Of a DNA stretch of 64,000 nt, positions 1 to 15,522 are shown one piece after another. A program made the position numbers and the translations under genes. The stretch is taken from assembly GCF_014633365.1 (NCBI RefSeq), contig NC_068338.1, forward strand, positions 9,124,616 through 9,188,615, given 5' to 3'. The notes below the pieces were generated by a model that did not search any database, was not told where the DNA came from, and saw only the letters and a list, made by a program, of their open reading frames with translations. Position 1 is the first letter of the stretch. Every line of letters starts with the position of its first letter. This DNA comes from Diospyros lotus. Its lineage: Eukaryota > Streptophyta > Magnoliopsida > Ericales > Ebenaceae.

Positions 1-1545
1 AAAATTTCCAAAAATCGGAATTTGAGATTTCCCTGAGTGTATTTAATGTATCAAAATGTCGACCTTTCCCAAAATTTGGAATCGTGATCATCAAATTATT
101 ACACTTGAAGATATCGTGGATTGAATCAAGGTTGTCTCTTTATTACTTAAAGTGTTCAACTATGGACCCATTGCTAAAACTCAATTTTTCTAAATTTTCA
201 AAATCAGAATTTAAACTTCTTGAGTGTATTTAATGTATCAAAATGTCGTCTTTCCCCCTAAACTTGGAATCGTCATCATCAAATTAATACACTTGAAGAT
301 ATCGTTGATTGAATCAAGGTTGTCTCTCTTTATTACTTAAAGTGTTCAACTATGGACCCATGGCTAAAACTCAAATTTTCAAAATTTTCCAAAAATCAGA
401 ATTTGAGATTTCCTGAGTGTATTTAATGTATCAAAATGTCGACTTCCCCCAAAATTTGGAATCGTCATCATCAAATTATTACACTTGAAGATATCGTGGA
501 TTGAATCAAGGTTGTCTCTTTATTACTTAAAGTGTTCAACTATGGACCCATTGCTAAAACTCAAATTTTTCTAAATTTTCAAAAATCAGAATTTAAACTT
601 TCTTGAGTGTATTTAATGTATCAAAATGACGTCTTTCCCCTAAACTTGGAATCGTCATTATCAAATTATACACTTGAAGATATCGTTGATAGAATCAAGG
701 TTGTCTCTTTTATTACTTAAAGTGTTCAACTATGGACCCATGGCTAAAACTCAAATTTTCAAAATTTCCAAAAATCAGAATTTGAGATTTCTGAGTGTAT
801 TTAATGTATCAAAATGTCGACTTTCCCCAAAATTTGGAATCGTGATCATCAAATTATTACACTTCAAGATATCGTGGATTGAATCAAGGTTGTCTCTTTA
901 TTACTTAAAGTGTTCAACTATGGACCCATGCTAAAACTCAAATTTTCAAAATTTTTGAAAATCAGAATTTAAACTTTCTTGAGTGTATTTAATGTATCAA
1001 AATGTCGTCTTTCACCTAAACTTGGAATCGTCATCATCAAATTAATACACTTGAAGATATCATGGATTGAATCAAGGTTGTCTCTTTATTACTTAAAGTG
1101 TTCAACTATGGACCCATGGCTAAAACTCAAATTTTCAAAATTTCCAAAAATCAAAATTTGAGATTTCCTGAGTGTATTTAATGTTTCAAAATGTCCACTT
1201 TCTCCAAAATTAGGAATCGTCATCATCAAATTATTACACTTGAAGGTATCGTGAATTGAATCAAGGTTGTCTCTTTATTTCTTAAAGTGTTCAACTATGG
1301 ACCCATTGCTAAAACTTAATTTTTCTAAATTTTCAAAAATCTGAATTTAAACTTTCTTGAGTGTATTTAATGTATCAAAATGACGTCTTTCCCCTAAACT
1401 AGGAATCGTCATTATCAAATTAATACACTTGAAGATATCGTTGATAGAATCAAGGTTGTCTCTTTATTACTTAAAGTCTTCAACTATGGACCCATGGCTA
1501 AAACTCAAACTTTCAAAATTTCCAAAAATAGGAATTTGAGATTTC

Positions 1546-4500
1546 ATGAGTGTATTTAATGTATCAAAATGTCGACTTTCCCCAAAATTTGGAATCGTGA
1601 TCATCAAATTATTACACTTCAAGATATCGTGGATTGAATCAAGGTTGTCTCTTTATTACTTAAAGTGTTCAACTTTGGACCCATTGCTAAAACTCAAAAT
1701 TTCAAAATTTTTGAAAATCAGAATTTCAGATTTCCTGAGTGTATTTAATGTATCAAAATGTCGACTTTCCCCAAGATTTTGAATCGTGATCATCAAATTA
1801 TTACACTTCAAGATATCGTGGATTGAATCAAGGTTGTCTCTTTATTTCTTAAAGTGTTCAACTATGGACCCATTGCTAAAACTCAAATTTTCAAAATTTT
1901 TGAAAATCAGAATTTAAACTTTCTTGAGTGTATTTAATGTATCAAAATGTCGTCTTTCACCTAAACTTGGAATCGTCATCATCAAATTAATACACTTGAA
2001 GATATCATGGATTGAATCAAGGTTGTCTCTTTATTACTTAAAGTGTTCAACTATGGACCCATGGCTAAAACTCAAATTTTCAAAATTTCCAAAAATCAAA
2101 ATTTGAGATTTCCTGAGTGTATTTAATGTTTCAAAATGTCCACTTTCTCCAAAATTAGGAATCGTGATCATCAAATTATTACACTTGAAGGTATCGTGGA
2201 TTGAATCAAGGTTGTCTCTTTATTACTTAAAGTGTTCAACTATGGACCCTTTGCTAAAACTTAATTTTTCTAAATTTTCAAAAATCTGAATTTAAACTTT
2301 CTTGAGTCTATTTAATGTATCAAAATGACGTCTTTCCCCTAAACTTGGAATCGTCATTTTCAAATTAATACACTTGAAGATATCGTTGATAGAATCAACG
2401 TTGTCATTTTATTACTTAAAGTTTTCAACTACGGACCCATGGCTAAAACTCAAATTTTCAAAATTTCCAAAAATCAGAATTTGAGATTTCCTAAGTGTAT
2501 TTAATGTATCAAAATGTCCACTTCCCCCAAAATTTGGAATCGTCATCATCAAATTATTACACTTGAAGATATCGTGGATTGAATCAAGGTTGTCTCTTTA
2601 TTACTTAAAGTGTTCAACTATGGACCCATTGCTAAAACTTAATTTTTCTAAATTTTCGAAAATCAGAATTTAAACTTTCTTGAGTGTATTTAATGTATCA
2701 AAATGTCGTCTTTCCCCTAAACTTGGAATCGTCATTATCAAATTAATACACTTGAAGATATCGTTGATAGAATCAAGGTTGTCTCTTTATTACTTAAAGT
2801 CTTCAACTATGGACCCATGGCTAAAACTCAAATTTTCAAAATTTCCAAAAATAGGAATTTGAGATTTCATGAGTGTATTTAATGTATCAAAATGTCGACT
2901 TTCCCCAAAATTTGGAATCGTGATCATCAAATTATTACACTTCAAGATATCGTGGATTGAATCAAGGTTGTCTCTTTATTACTTAAAGTGTTCAACTTTG
3001 GACCCATTGCTAAAACTCAAAATTTCAAAATTTTTGAAAATCAGAATTTCAGATTTCCTGAGTGTATTTAATGTATCAAAATGTCGACTTTCCCCAAGAT
3101 TTTGAATCGTGATCATCAAATTATTACACTTCAAGATATCGTGGATTGAATCAAGGTTGTCTCTTTATTTCTTAAAGTGTTCAACTATGGACCCATTGCT
3201 AAAACTCAAATTTTCAAAATTTTTGAAAATCAGAATTTAAACTTTCTTGAGTGTATTTAATGTATCAAAATGTCGTCTTTCACCTAAACTTGGAATCGTC
3301 ATCATCAAATTAATACACTTGAAGATATCATGGATTGAATCAAGGTTGTCTCTTTATTACTTAAAGTGTTCAACTATGGACCCATGGCTAAAACTCAAAT
3401 TTTCAAAATTTCCAAAAATCAAAATTTGAGATTTCCTGAGTGTATTTAATGTTTCAAAATGTCCACTTTCTCCAAAATTAGGAATCGTCATCATCAAATT
3501 ATTACACTTGAAGGTATCGTGGATTGAATCAAGGTTGTCTCTTTGTTACTTAAAGTGTTCAACTATGGACCCATTGCTAAAACTTAATTTTTCTAAATTT
3601 TCAAAAATCTGAATTTAAACTTTCTTGAGTGTATTTAATGTATCAAAATGACGTCTTTCCCCTAAACTTGGAATCGTCATTATCAAATTAATACACTTGA
3701 AGATATCGTTGATAGAATCAAGGTTGTCTCTTTATTACTTAAAGTCTTCAACTATGGACCCATGGCTAAAACTCAAACTTTCAAAATTTCCAAAAATCGG
3801 AATTTGAGATTTCCTGAGTGTATTTAATGTATCAAAATGTCGACTTTCCCCAAAATTTGGAATCGTGATCATCAAATTATTACACTTGAAGGTATCGTGG
3901 ATTGAATCAAGGTTGTCTCTTTATTACTTAAAGTGTTCAACTATGGACCCTTTGCTAAAACTTAATTTTTCTAAATTTTCAAAAATATGAATTTAAACTT
4001 TCTTGAGTCTATTTAATGTATCAAAATGACGTCTTTCCCCTAAACTTGGAATCGTCATTTTCAAATTAATACACTTGAAGGTATCGTTGATAGAATCAAC
4101 GTTGTCTCTTTATTACTTAAAGTTTTCAACTATGGACCCATGGCTAAAACTCAAATTTTCAAAATTTCCAAAAATCAGAATTTGAGATTTCCTAAGTGTA
4201 TTTAATGTATCAAAATGTCCACTTCCCCCAAAATTTGGAATCGTCATCATCAAATTATTACACTTGAAGATATCGTGGATTGAATCAAGGTTGTCTCTTT
4301 ATTACTTAAAGTGTTCAACTATGGACCCATTGCTAAAACTTAATTTTTCTAAATTTTCGAAAATCAGAATTTAAACTTTCTTGAGTGTATTTAATGTATC
4401 AAAATGACGTCTTTCCCCTAAACTTGGAATCGTCATTATCAAATTAATACACTTGAAGATATCGTTGATAGAATCAAGGTTGTCTCTTTATTACTTAAAG

Positions 4501-4758
4501 TCTTCAACTATGGACCCATGGCTAAAACTCAAACTTTCAAAATTTCCAAAAATCGGAATTTGAGATTTCCTGAGTGTATTTAATGTATCAAAATGTCGAC
4601 TTTCCCCAAAATTTGGAATCGTGATCATCAAATTATTACACTTCAAGATATCGTGGATTAAATCAAGGTTGTCTCTTTATTACTTAAAGTGTTCAACTAT
4701 GGACCCATTGCTAAAACTCAAATTTTCAAAATTTTTGAAAATCAGAATTTAAACTTTC
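1546..4758. repeat. Higher-order repeat, 7-monomer (1,323 bp) block and a longer variant
   Basis: The series A, A, B', A', B, A, B starting at 1546 restarts at 2869, exactly 1,323 bp (7 x 189) later. The first monomers of the two blocks appear identical, including the unusual A-A doublet (1546/1735 and 2869/3058) and the B' monomer with CTTTCACC and GATATCATGG (1924 and 3247). The second block carries extra A/B monomers before the next B' at 4759, so B'-to-B' spacing rises from 7 to 8 monomers. This is recent local amplification inside the array. Confidence 0.85.
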
Positions 4759-7700
4759 TTGAGTGTATTTAATGTATCAAAATGTCGTCTTTCACCTAAA
4801 CTTGGAATCGTCATCATCAAATTAATACACTTGAAGATATCATGGATTGAATCAAGGTTGTCTCTTTATTACTTAAAGTGTTCAACTATGGACCCATGGC
4901 TAAAACTCAAATTTTCAAAATTTCCAAAAATCAAAATTTGAGATTTCCTGAGTGTATTTAATGTTTCAAAATGTCCACTTTCTCCAAAATTAGGAATCGT
5001 CATCATCAAATTATTACACTTGAAGGTATCGTGGATTGAATCAAGGTTGTCTCTTTATTTCTTAAAGTGTTCAACTATGGACCCATTGCTAAAACTTAAT
5101 TTTTCTAAATTTTCAAAAATCTGAATTTAAACTTTCTTGAGTGTATTTAATGTATCAAAATGACGTCTTTCCCCTAAACTAGGAATCGTCATATCAAATT
5201 AATACACTTGAATATATCGTTGATAGAATCAACGTTGTCTCTTTATTACTTAAAGTCTTCAACTACGGACCCATGGCTAAAACTCAAATTTTCAAAATTT
5301 CCAAAAATCAGAATTTGATATTTCCTGAGTGTATTTAATGTATCAAAATGTCGACTTTCCCCAAAATTTGGAATCGTCATCATCAAATTATTACACTTGA
5401 AGATATCGTGGATTGAATCAAGGTTGTCTCTTTATTACTTAAAGTGTTCAACTATGGACCCATTGCTAAAACTTAATTTTTCTAAATTTTCGAAAATCAG
5501 AATTTAAACTTTCTTGAGTGTATTTAATGTATCAAAATGACGTCTTTCCCCTAAACTTGGAATCGTCATTATCAAATTAATACACTTGAAGATATCGTTG
5601 ATAGAATCAAGGTTGTCTCTTTATTACTTAAAGTGTTCAACTATGGACCCATGGCTAAAACTCAAATTTTCAAAATTTCCAAAAATCAGAATTTGAGATT
5701 TCCTGAGTGTATTTAATGTATCAAAATGTCGACTTTCCCCAAAATTTGGAATTGTCATCATCAAATTATTACACTTGAAGATATCGTGGATTGAATCAAC
5801 GTTGTCTCTTTATTACTTAAAGTGTTCAACTACGGACCCATAGCTAAAACTCAAATTTTCAAAATTTCCAAAAGTCAGAATTTGTGATTTCTTGAGTGTA
5901 TTTAATGTATCAAAATGTCGACTTTCCCCAAAATTTGGAATCGTCATCATCAAATTATTACACTTGAAGATATCGTTGATAGAATCAAGGTTGTCTCTTT
6001 ATTACTTAAAGTGTTCAACTATGGACCCATGGCTAAAACTCAAATTTTCAAAATTTCCAAAAATCAGAATTTGAGATTTCCTGAGTGTATTTAATGTATC
6101 AAAATGTCGACTTTCCCCAAAATTTGGAATCGTCATCATCAAATTATTACACTTGAAGATATCGTTGATAGAATCAAGGTTGTCTCTTTATTACTTAAAG
6201 TGTTCAACTATGGACCCATGGCTAAAACTCAAATTTTCAAAAATTTCCAAAATCAGAATTTGAGATTTCCTGAGTGTATTTAATGTATCAAAATGTCGAC
6301 TTTCCCCAAAATTTGGAATCGTCATCATCAAATTATTACACTTGAAGATATCGTGGATTGAATCAACGGTTGTCTCTTTATTACTTAAAGTGTTCAACTA
6401 TGGACCCATGGCTAAAACTCAAATTTTCAAAATTTCCAAAAGTCAGAATTTGTGATTTCTTGAGTGTATTTAATGTATCAAAATGTCGACTTTCCCAAAA
6501 TTTGGAATCGTCATAATCAAATTATTACACTTGAAGATATCGTTGATTGAATCAAGGTTGTCTCTTTATTACTTAAAGTGTTCAACTATGGACCCATGGC
6601 TAAAACTCAAATTTTCAAAATTTCCAAAGATCAGAATTTGAGATTTCCTGAGTGTATTTAATGTATCAAAATGTCCACTTTCCCCAAAATTTGGAATCGT
6701 CATCATCAAATTATTACACTTGAAGATATCGTGGATTGAATCAAGGTTGTCTCTTTATTACTTAAAGTGTTCAACTATGGACCCATTGCTAAAACTCAAA
6801 TTTTCAAAATTTTCGAAAATCAGAATTTAAACTTTCTTGAGTGTATTTAATGTATCAAAATGTCGTCTTTCCCCTAAACTTGGAATCGTCATCATCAAAT
6901 TAATACACTTGAAGATATCATGGATTGAATCAAGGTTGTCTCTTTATTACTTAAAGTGTTCAACTATGGACCCATGGCTAAAACTCAAATTTTCAAAATT
7001 TCCAAAAATCAGAATTTGAGATTTCCTGAGTGTATTTAATGTATCAAAATGTCCACTTTCCCCAAAATTTGGAATCGTCATCATCAAATTATTACACTTG
7101 AAGATATCGTGGATTGAATCAAGGTTGTCTCTTTATTACTTAAAGTGTTCAACTATGGACCCATTGCTAAAACTTAATTTTTCTAAATTTTCGAAAATCA
7201 GAATTTAAACTTTCTTGAGTGTATTTAATGTATCAAAATGACGTCTTTCCCCTAAACTTGGAATCGTCATTATCAAATTAATACACTTGAAGATATCGTT
7301 GATAGAATCAAGGTTGTCTCTTTATTACTTAAAGTGTTCAACTATGGACCCATGGCTAAAACTCAAATTTTCAAAATTTCCAAAAATCAGAATTTGAGAT
7401 TTCCTGAGTGTATTTAATGTATCAAAATGTCGACTTTCCCCAAAATTTGGAATCGTCATCATCAAATTATTACACTTGAAGATATCGTGGATTGAATCAA
7501 GGTTGTCTCTTTATTACTTAAAGTGTTCAACTATGGACCCATTGCTAAAACTCAAATTTTCAAAATTTTCGAAAATCAGAATTTAAACTTTCCTTGAGTG
7601 TATTTAATGTATCAAAATGTCGACTTTCCCCAAAATTTGGAATCGTCATCATCAAATTATTACACTTGAAGATATCGTGGATTGAATCAAGGTTGTCTCT

Positions 7701-10700
7701 TTATTACTTAAAGTGTTCAACTATGGACCCATGGCTAAAACTCAAATTTTCAAAATTTCAAAAATCAGAATTTAGACTTTCTTGAGTGTATTTAATGTAT
7801 CAAAATGTCGTCTTTCACCTAAACTTGGAATTGTCATCATCAAATTAATACACTTGAAGATATCATGGATTGAATCAAGGTTGTCTCTTTATTACTTAAA
7901 GTGTTCAACTATGGACCCATGGCTAAAACTCAAATTTTCAAAATTTCCAAAAATCAGAATTTGAGATTTCCTGAGTGTATTTAATGTATCAAAATGTCGA
8001 CTTTCCCCAAAATTAGGAATCGTCATCATCAAATTATTACACTTGAAGATATCGTGGATTGAATCAAGGTTGTCTCTTTATTACTTAAAGTGTTCAACTA
8101 TGGACCCATTGCTAAAACTAAATTTTCTAAATTTTCAAAAATCTGAATTTAACTTTCTTGAGTGTATTTAATGTATCAAAATGTCGTCTTTCCCCTAAAC
8201 TTGGAATCGTCATCATCAAATTAATACACTTGAAGATATCGTTGATAGAATCAAGGTTGTCTCTTTATTACTTAAAGTGTTCAACTATGGACCCATGGCT
8301 AAAACTCAACATTTCAAAATTTCCAAAAATCAGAATTTGAGATTTCCTGAGTGTATTTAATGTATCAAAATGTCGACTTTCCCCAAAATTTGGAATCGTC
8401 ATCATCAAATTATTACACTTGAAGATATCGTGGATTGAATCAAGGTTGTCTCTTTATTACTTAAAGTGTTCAACTATGGACCCATTGCTAAAACTCAAAT
8501 TTTCAAAATTTTCGAAAATCAGAATTTAAACTTTCTTGAGTGTATTTAATGTATCAAAATGTCGTCTTTCCCCTAAACTTGGAATCGTCATCATCAAATT
8601 AATACACTTGAAGATATCGTTGATTGAATCAAGGTTGTCTCTTTATTACTTAAAGTGTTCAACTATGGACCCATGGCTAAAACTCAAATTTTCAAAATTT
8701 CCAAAAATCAGAATTTGAGATTTCCTGAGTGTATTTAATGTATCAAAATGTCCACTTTCCCCAAAATTTGGAATCGTCATCATCAAATTATTACACTTGA
8801 AGATATCGTGGATTGAATCAAGGTTGTCTCTTTATTACTTAAAGTGTTCAACTATGGACCCATTGCTAAAACTCAAATTTTCAAAATTTTCGAAAATCAG
8901 AATTTAAACTTTCTTGAGTGTATTTAATGTATCAAAATGTCGTCTTTCCCCTAAACTTGGAATCGTCATCATCAAATTAATACACTTGAAGATATCGTTG
9001 ATTGAATCAAGGTTGTCTCTTTATTACTTAAAGTCTTCAACTATGGACCCATGGCTAAAACTCAAATTTTCAAAATTTCCAAAAATCAAAATTTGAGATT
9101 TCCTGAGTGTATTTAATGTATCAAAATGTCGACTTTCCCCAAAATTTGGAATCGTCTTCATCAAAATATTACACTTGAAGGTATCGTGGATTGAATCAAG
9201 GTTGTCTCTTTATTACTTAAAGTGTTCAACTATGGACCCATTGCTAAAACTTAATTTTTCAAAATTTTCAAAAATCAGAATTTAAACTTTCTTGAGTGTA
9301 TTTAATGAATCAAAATGACGTCTTTCCCCTAAACTTGGAATCGTCATTATCAAATTAATACACTTGAAGATATCGTTGATTGAATCAAGGTTGTCTCTTT
9401 ATTACTTAAAGTGTTCAACTATGGACCCATGGCTAAAACTCAAATTTTCAAAATTTCCAAAAATCAGAATTTGAGATTTCCTAAGTGTATTTAATGTATC
9501 AAAATGTCCACTTTCCCCAAAATTTGGAATCGTCATCATCAAATTATTACACTTGAAGATATCGTGGATTGAATCAAGGTTGTCTCTTTATTACTTAAAG
9601 TGTTCAACTATGGACCCATTGCTAAAACTTAATTTTTCTAAATTTTCGAAAATCAGAATTTAAACTTTCTTGAGTGTATTTAATGTATCAAAATGTCGTC
9701 TTTCCCCTAAACTTGGAATCGTCATCATCAAATTAATACACTTGAAGATATCGTTGATTGAATCAAGGTTGTCTCTTTATTACTTAAAGTGTTCAACTAT
9801 GGACCCATGGCTAAAACTCAAATTTTCAAAATTTCCAAAAATCAGAATTTGAGATTTCCTGAGTGTATTTAATGTATCAAAATGTCGACTTTCCCCAAAA
9901 TTTGGAATCGTCATCATCAAATTATTACACTTGAAGGTATCGTGGATTGAATCAAGGTTGTCTCTTTATTACTTAAAGTGTTCAACTATGGACCCATTGC
10001 TAAAACTTAATTTTTCTAAATTTTCAAAATCAGAATTTAAACTTTCTTGAGTGTATTTAATGTATCAAAATGACGTCTTTCCCCTAAACTTGGAATCGTC
10101 ATATCAAATTAATACACTTGAAGATATCGTTGATAGAATCAACGTTGTCTCTTTATAACTTAAAGTGTTCAACTATGGACCCATGGCTAAAACTCAAATT
10201 TTCAAAATTTCCAAAAATCAGAATTTGAGATTTCCTAAGTGTATTTAATGTATCAAAATGTCCACTTTCCCCAAAATTTGGAATCGTCATCATCAAATTA
10301 TTACACTTGAAGATATCGTGGATTGAATCAAGGTTGTCTCTTTATTACTTAAAGTGTTCAACTATGGACCCATTGCTAAAACTAAATTTTCTAAATTTTC
10401 AAAAATCAGAATTTAAACTTTCTTGAGTGTATTTAATGTATCAAAATGTCGTCTTTCCCCTAAACTTGGAATCGTCATTATCAAATTAATACACTTGAAG
10501 ATATCGTTGATAGAATCAAGGTTGTCTCTTTATAACTTAAAGTGTTCAACTATGGACCCATGGCTAAAACTCAAATTTTCAAAATTTCCAAAAATAGAAT
10601 TTGAGATTTCATGAGTGTATTTAATGTATCAAAATGTCGACTTTCCCCAAAATTTGGAATCGTCATCATCAAATTATTACACTTGAAGATATCGTGGATT

Positions 10701-10988
10701 GAATCAAGGTTGTCTCTTTATTACTTAAAGTGTTCAACTATGGACCCATGGCTAAAACTCAAATTTTCAAAATTTTCGAAAATCAGAATTTGAGATTTCC
10801 TGAGTGTATTTAATGTATCAAAATGTCGACTTTCCCCAAAATTTGGAATCGTGATCATCAAATTATTACACTTCAAGATATCGTGGATTGAATCAAGGTT
10901 GTCTCTTTATTACTTAAAGTGTTCAACTATGGACCCATTGCTAAAACTCAAATTTTCAAAATTTTTGAAAATCAGAATTTAAACTTTC

Positions 10989-13900
10989 TTGAGTGTATTT
11001 AATGTATCAAAATGTCGTCTTTCCCCTAAACTTGGAATCGTCATCATCAAATTAATACACTTGAAGATATCATGGATTGAATCAAGGTTGTCTCTTTATT
11101 ACTTAAAGTGTTCAACTATGGACCCATGGCTAAAACTCAAATTTTCAAAATTTCCAAAAATCAAAATTTGAGATTTCCTGAGTGTATTTAATGTTTCAAA
11201 ATGTCCACTTTCTCCAAAATTAGGAATCGTCATCATCAAATTATTACACTTGAAGGTATCGTGGATTGAATCAAGGTTGTCTCTTTATTACTTAAAGTGT
11301 TCAACTATGGACCCATTGCTAAAACTTAATTTTTCTAAATTTTCAAAAATCTGAATTTAAACTTTCTTGAGTGTATTTAATGTATCAAAATGACGTCTTT
11401 CCCCTAAACTTGGAATCGTCATTATCAAATTAATACACTTGAAGATATCGTTGATAGAATCAACGTTGTCTCTTTATTACTTAAAGTGTTCAACTATGGA
11501 CCCATGGCTAAAACTCAAATTTTCAAAATTTCCAAAAATCTGAATTTGAGATTTCCTGAGTGTATTTAATGTATCAAAATGTCGACTTTCCCCAAAATTT
11601 GGAATCGTCATCATCAAATTATTACACTTGAAGGTATCGTGGATTGAATCAAGGTTGTCTCTTTATTACTTAAAGTGTTCAACTATGGACCCATTGCTAA
11701 AACTTAATTTTCTAAATTTTCGAAAATCTGAATTTAAACTTTCTTGAGTGTATTTAATGTATCAAAATGACGTCTTTCCCCTAAACTTGGAATCGTCATT
11801 ATCAAATTAATACACTTGAAGATATCGTTGATAGAATCAACGTTGTCTCTTTATAACTTAAAGTGTTCAACTATGGACCCATGGCTAAAACTCAAATTTT
11901 CAAAATTTCCAAAAATCAGAATTTGAGATTTCCTAGAGTGTATTTAATGTATCAAAATGTCGACTTTCCCCAAAATTTGGAATCGTCATCATCAAATTAT
12001 TACACTTGAAGATATCGTGGATTGAATCAAGGTTGTCTCTTTATTACTTAAAGTGTTCAACTATGGACCCATTGCTAAAACTCAAATTTTCAAAATTTCG
12101 AAAATCAGAATTTAAACTTTCTTGAGTGTATTTAATGTATCAAAATGTCGACTTTCCCCTAAACTTGGAATCGTCATCATCAAATTAATACACTTGAAGA
12201 TATCGTGGATTGAATCAAGGTTGTCTCTTTATTACTTAAAGTGTTCAACTACGGACCCATGGCTAAAACTCAAATTTTCAAAATTTCCAAAAATCGGAAT
12301 TTGAGATTTCCTGAGTGTATTTAATGTATCAAAATGTCGACTTTCCCCAAAATTTGGAATCGTGATCATCAAATTATTACACTTGAAGGTATCGTGGATT
12401 GAATCAAGGTTGTCTCTTTATTACTTAAAGTGTTCAACTATGGACCCTTTGCTAAAACTTAATTTTTCTAAATTTTCAAAAATCTGAATTTAAACTTTCT
12501 TGAGTGTATTTAATGTATCAAAATGACGTCTTTCCCCTAAACTTGGAATCGTCATTTTCAAATTAATACACTTGAAGATATCGTTGATAGAATCAACGTT
12601 GTCTCTTTATTACTTAAAGTGTTCAACTACGGACCCATGGCTAAAACTCAAATTTTCAAAATTTCCAAAAATCAGAATTTGAGATTTCCTAAGTGTATTT
12701 AATGTATCAAAATGTCCACTTTCCCCAAAATTTGGAATCGTCATCATCAAATTATTACACTTGAAGATATCGTGGATTGAATCAAGGTTGTCTCTTTATT
12801 ACTTAAAGTGTTCAACTATGGACCCATTGCTAAAACTTAATTTTTCTAAATTTTCGAAAATCAGAATTTAAACTTTCTTGAGTGTATTTAATGTATCAAA
12901 ATGTCGTCTTTCCCCTAAACTTGGAATCGTCATTATCAAATTAATACACTTGAAGATATCGTTGATAGAATCAAGGTTGTCTCTTTATTACTTAAAGTCT
13001 TCAACTATGGACCCATGGCTAAAACTCAAATTTTCAAAATTTCCAAAAATCAGAATTTGAGATTTCCTGAGTGTATTTAATGTATCAAAATGTCGACTTT
13101 CCCCAAAATTTGGAATCGTCATCATCAAATTATTACACTTGAAGATATCGTGGATTGAATCAAGGTTGTCTCTTTATTACTTAAAGTGTTCAACTATGGA
13201 CCCATTGCTAAAACTCAAATTTTCAAAATTTTTGAAAATCAGAATTTAAACTTTCTTGAGTGTATTTAATGTATCAAAATGTCGTCTTTCACCTAAACTT
13301 GGAATCGTCATCATCAAATTAATACACTTGAAGATATCATGGATTGAATCAAGGTTGTCTCTTTATTACTTAAAGTGTTCAACTATGGACCCATGGCTAA
13401 AACTCAAATTTTCAAAATTTCCAAAAATCAAAATTTGAGATTTCCTGAGTGTATTTAATGTTTCAAAATGTCCACTTTCTCCAAAATTAGGAATCGTCAT
13501 CATCAAATTATTACACTTGAAGGTATCGTGGATTGAATCAAGGTTGTCTCTTTATTTCTTAAAGTGTTCAACTATGGACCCATTGCTAAAACTTAATTTT
13601 TCTAAATTTTCAAAAATCTGAATTTAAACTTTCTTGAGTGTATTTAATGTATCAAAATGACGTCTTTCCCCTAAACTTGGAATCGTCATATCAAATTAAT
13701 ACACTTGAAGATATCGTTGATAGAATCAACGTTGTCTCTTTATTACTTAAAGTCTTCAACTACGGACCCATGGCTAAAACTCAAATTTTCAAAATTTCCA
13801 AAAATCAGAATTTGATATTTCCTAAGTGTATTTAATGTATCAAAATGTCCACTTTCCCCAAAATTTGGAATCGTCATCATCAAATTATTACACTTGAAGA

Positions 13901-15522
13901 TATCGTGGATTGAATCAAGGTTGTCTCTTTATTACTTAAAGTGTTCAACTATGGACCCATTGCTAAAACTTAATTTTTCTAAATTTTCGAAAATAAGAAT
14001 TTAAACTTTCTTGAGTGTATTTAATGTATCAAAATGACGTCTTTCCCCTAAACTTGGAATCGTCATTATCAAATTAATACACTTGAAGATATCGTTGATA
14101 GAATCAAGGTTGTCTCTTTATTACTTAAAGTCTTCAACTATGGACCCATGGCTAAAACTCAAACTTTCAAAATTTCCAAAAATCGGAATTTGAGATTTCC
14201 TGAGTGTATTTAATGTATCAAAATGTCGACTTTCCCCAAAATTTGGAATCGTGATCATCAAATTATTACACTTCAAGATATCGTGGATTGAATCAAGGTT
14301 GTCTCTTTATTACTTAAAGTGTTCAACTATGGACCCATTGCTAAAACTCAAATTTTCAAAATTTTTGAAAATCAGAATTTAAACTTTCTTGAGTGTATTT
14401 AATGTATCAAAATGTCGTCTTTCACCTAAACTTGGAATCGTCATCATCAAATTAATACACTTGAAGATATCATGGATTGAATCAAAGTTGTCTCTTTTTT
14501 ACTTAAAGTGTTCAACTATGGACCCATGGCTAAAACTCAAATTTTCAAAATTTTCAAAAATCAAAATTTGAGATTTCCTGAGTGTATTTAATGATTCAAA
14601 ATGTCCACTTTCTCCAAAATTAGGAATCGTCATCATCAAATTATTACACTTGAAGGTATCGTGGATTGAATCAAGGTTGTCTCTTTATTACTTAAAGTGT
14701 TCAACTATGGACCCATTGCTAAAACTTAATTTTTCTAAATTTTCAAAAATCTGAATTTAAACTTTCTTGAGTGTATTTAATGTATCAAAATGACGTCTTT
14801 CCCCTAAACTTGGAATCGTCATTTTCAAATTAATACACTTGAAGATATCATTGATAGAATCAACGTTGTCTCTTTATTACTTAAAGTCTTCAACTACGGA
14901 CCCATGGCTAAAACTCAAATTTTCAAAATTTCCAAAAATCAGAATTTGAGATTTCCTAAGTGTATTTAATGTATCAAAATGTCCACTTTCCCCAAAATTT
15001 GGAATCGTCATCATCAAATTATTACACTTGAAGATATCGTGGATTGAATCAAGGTTGTCTCTTTATTACTTAAAGTGTTCAACTATGGACCCATTGCTAA
15101 AACTTAATTTTTCTAAATTTTCAAAAATCTGAATTTAAACTTTCTTGAGTGTATTTAATGTATCAAAATGTCGACTTTCCCCAAAATTTGGAATCGTGAT
15201 CATCAAATTATTACACTTCAAGATATCGTGGATTGAATCAAGGTTGTCTCTTTATTACTTAAAGTGTTCAACTATGGACCCATTGCTAAAACTCAAATTT
15301 TCAAAATTTTTGAAAATCAGAATTTCAGATTTCCTGAGTCTATTTAATGTATCAAAATGTCGACATTCCCCAAAATTTGGAATCGTCATCATCAAATTAT
15401 TACACTTCAAGATATCGTGGATTGAATCAAGGTTGTCTCTTTATTACTTAAAGTGTTCAACTATGGACCCATTGCTAAAACTCAAATTTTCAAAATTTCT
15501 GAAAATCAGAATTTAAACTTTC
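10989..15522. repeat. Higher-order repeat, ~6-monomer (about 1,134 bp) periodicity
   Basis: The distinctive B' monomer (GTCGTC plus GATATCATGG) recurs at 10989, 13256, 14389 and 15523, i.e. at spacings of 2267, 1133 and 1134 bp (12, 6 and 6 monomers). It is followed by the same A' monomer (CCACTTTCTCC, AAAATTAGG). Internal monomers are similar but not identical between units: the fifth monomer is B type in the unit from 13256 and A type in the unit from 14389. The order is therefore evolving by unequal exchange. Confidence 0.75.

Noticed and set aside
15145..15516. 123-codon open frame in the satellite
   Set aside because: It is two adjacent A-type monomers read through a variant lacking the usual stop; the sequence is the satellite consensus with no independent coding signal.
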